Origin: Desulfobacteraceae bacterium
GTDB lineage: Bacteria > Desulfobacterota > Desulfobacteria > Desulfobacterales > JAUWMJ01
Assembly: GCA_030612225.1 (NCBI GenBank)
Contig: JAUWOH010000191.1
Span: 1 to 6,347, forward strand
Reading direction: 5' to 3'
DNA: 6,347 nt
Part shown: in pieces, positions 5,823 to 6,347 of the stretch
Layout of the letters: each line of letters begins with the position of its first letter
How positions within the stretch are numbered: position 1 is the stretch's first letter
The notes under the pieces: generated by a model
Database searches by the model: none
What the model was told of the DNA's origin: nothing
What the model saw: the letters and a program-made list of their open reading frames with translations, nothing else
Program-made: the position numbers and the translations under genes

Positions 5823-5858
5823 GTTTGCCTCCTCCTGTTACTATGGATTAGAATAGAG

Positions 5859-5965
5859 GTAAGCGTTCACAGGCACCGCAGCTGCACGCGATCAGGGCAA
5901 CCAGCATAGCAGACTATAGCTGGTCGCCCTGATCACGCACATCTGCAGCACCTGTGAACGCTTAC
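5859..5965 (-). repeat. 107-base near-perfect palindromic hairpin in the acyl-CoA synthetase leader
   Basis: The arms 5859-5905 and 5919-5965 (47 bases each) pair at 39 positions, including 15 perfect outer pairs, GTAAGCGTTCACAGG with its complement. The inner ATAG/CTAT pairs around a CAGA loop extend the stem. Seven of the eight mismatches are A/C on the plus strand, so they become G-U pairs in minus-strand RNA; only 5882/5942 remains unpaired. The hairpin ends 22 bases before the ribosome binding site of the synthetase. It could be a leader RNA element, a small RNA, or a palindromic mobile repeat. The GTAA...TTAC ends recall IS66-type termini, but I see no target duplication in the flanking 8 bases. 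Confidence 0.8.
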
Positions 5966-6051
5966 AGGCCGGAGATTGTACGTTCTTTTTGTTCCGAATG
6001 GGCGTCGAATAGAAATATAAAATAAAAGCTATCAAGGGCATCATCTTCTTG

Positions 6052-6075
6052 TAATCCCTGTTCACGTTAATCCCT
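6052..6075. repeat. Direct repeat TAATCCCT, 16-bp spacing
   Basis: TAATCCCT occurs at 6052-6059 and again at 6068-6075, with starts 16 bp apart. It lies about 25-50 bp downstream of the predicted start site of the acyl-CoA synthetase operon. It could be a pair of operator half-sites, but the short length leaves chance as a real possibility. Confidence 0.3.
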
Positions 6076-6105
6076 TGTGTATCATGAGAGTAAACGATTA
6101 TATTT

Positions 6106-6134
6106 TCTATAGCAAATATCGCTGGGTATGTCAA
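6106..6134 (-). promoter_or_regulatory. Sigma-70-type promoter for the acyl-CoA synthetase operon
   Basis: On the minus strand a perfect -35 TTGACA (6129-6134) is followed by a 17-base spacer and TATAGA (6106-6111; four of six consensus bases). The start site should be near 6099, giving a leader of about 277 bases that contains the large hairpin at 5859-5965. The surrounding 5990-6240 region is AT-rich, so other weak promoters are possible, but this is the best-spaced match I found. Confidence 0.6.
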
Positions 6135-6240
6135 AAGGTCTCTATAAAAACTGGATATTCGACATAAGCCATAATGTTTTTTAAAAAAAGTTAAAAAAAT
6201 TTCTATAATATTGCAAAAGTAAAAATTTATTTTCACTCTG

Positions 6241-6347
6241 CGTCTTGCTCAAATCAGGCTTCTCAAGGCCATCGGAGCTCCTTCCTGCAGCGACCGACAA
6301 GGCTGGCACTCCCCTCCCTGTTCACCTCCCACAAAATGCCATCACAG
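6241..6347. other. Unassigned GC-richer segment at the window edge
   Basis: Composition changes sharply near 6236, from very AT-rich to roughly 55-60 percent GC. A plus-strand frame (cgt ctt gct caa...) stays open from 6223 to the window end, and short minus-strand frames end within 6250-6280. None has a recognisable domain or ribosome binding site. It may be the edge of a neighbouring gene or element outside the window. Between 5966 and 6241 I see only the promoter and the TAATCCCT repeat. Confidence 0.25.

Noticed and set aside
5851..5973. Hairpin as an intact IS66-derived mini-element
   Set aside because: The GTAA...TTAC ends fit, but the flanking octamers (gaatagag and aggccgga) are not a target duplication, and no transposase is present. 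It is kept only as a possible origin.
5892..6236. 114-codon minus-strand open frame
   Set aside because: It spans the predicted promoter, the AT-rich leader and part of the hairpin. It has no good ribosome binding site, and its composition (Phe/Ile/Tyr runs from AT-rich DNA) does not look like a protein.
6055..6325. TCCCTGTTCAC occurring at 6055 and 6315
   Set aside because: Several 11-base matches are expected by chance in a window of this size.

Overview
The window looks like a chromosomal segment of a Desulfobacterota bacterium, most likely a Desulfobacteraceae-type sulfate reducer. This is inferred from the gene families (CGGC-domain protein, DUF169 protein, ZraP-like metal protein, SHOCT membrane protein, stand-alone acyl-CoA synthetase), moderate GC content, strong AGGAGG ribosome binding sites, a textbook sigma-54 promoter, and the period-7 intergenic repeats that I associate with that group. 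No rRNA, tRNA, CRISPR array or complete insertion sequence is visible.

Layout. (1) Positions 1-82 may hold the last 26 codons of a plus-strand gene. A short period-7 repeat tract follows. (2) Positions 179-1520 (+) hold two cysteine-rich proteins of poorly understood families, a CGGC-domain protein and a DUF169 protein. They are 58 bases apart, probably one operon, and end in a rho-independent terminator at 1529-1561. (3) Positions 1562-1823 form a regulatory region with two tandem palindromes, a further inverted repeat and a sigma-54 promoter. They precede a ZraP/CpxP-like periplasmic metal-binding protein (1824-2327). (4) Positions 2328-2768 carry no convincing gene. They hold a 12-bp perfect hairpin and a larger inverted repeat built from degenerate 7-base units. 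(5) Positions 2769-3193 (+) encode a SHOCT-domain membrane protein. Directly behind it, with its own strong ribosome binding site, is a 20-codon ORF that ends just after a YHS-type DPVCKM motif. It looks like the stump of a lost heavy-metal (copper) ATPase or YHS protein. (6) On the minus strand, 5822 down to 3202 is a probable three-gene operon: acyl-CoA synthetase, 67-aa single-pass membrane protein, and a 195-aa protein I do not recognise. (7) Positions 5823-6347 are the leader and promoter of that operon. They include a good sigma-70-type promoter (6106-6134, minus) and a 107-base, nearly perfect hairpin (5859-5965). The last ~100 bases are richer in GC and unassigned.

How the parts fit. 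The plus-strand ZraP-like, SHOCT and YHS-remnant genes read as an envelope metal-stress module that has lost its transporter end. The sigma-54 promoter matches the known sigma-54/two-component control of zraP in enteric bacteria. The minus-strand operon converges on it and activates fatty acids or other carboxylic acids.

The most unusual signal is the 107-base hairpin in the acyl-CoA synthetase leader. Seven of its eight arm mismatches become G-U pairs only in the minus-strand RNA, the strand on which the operon is transcribed. Its 15-base end recurs with one mismatch at 126-140, upstream of the CGGC gene, which suggests a dispersed repeat family.
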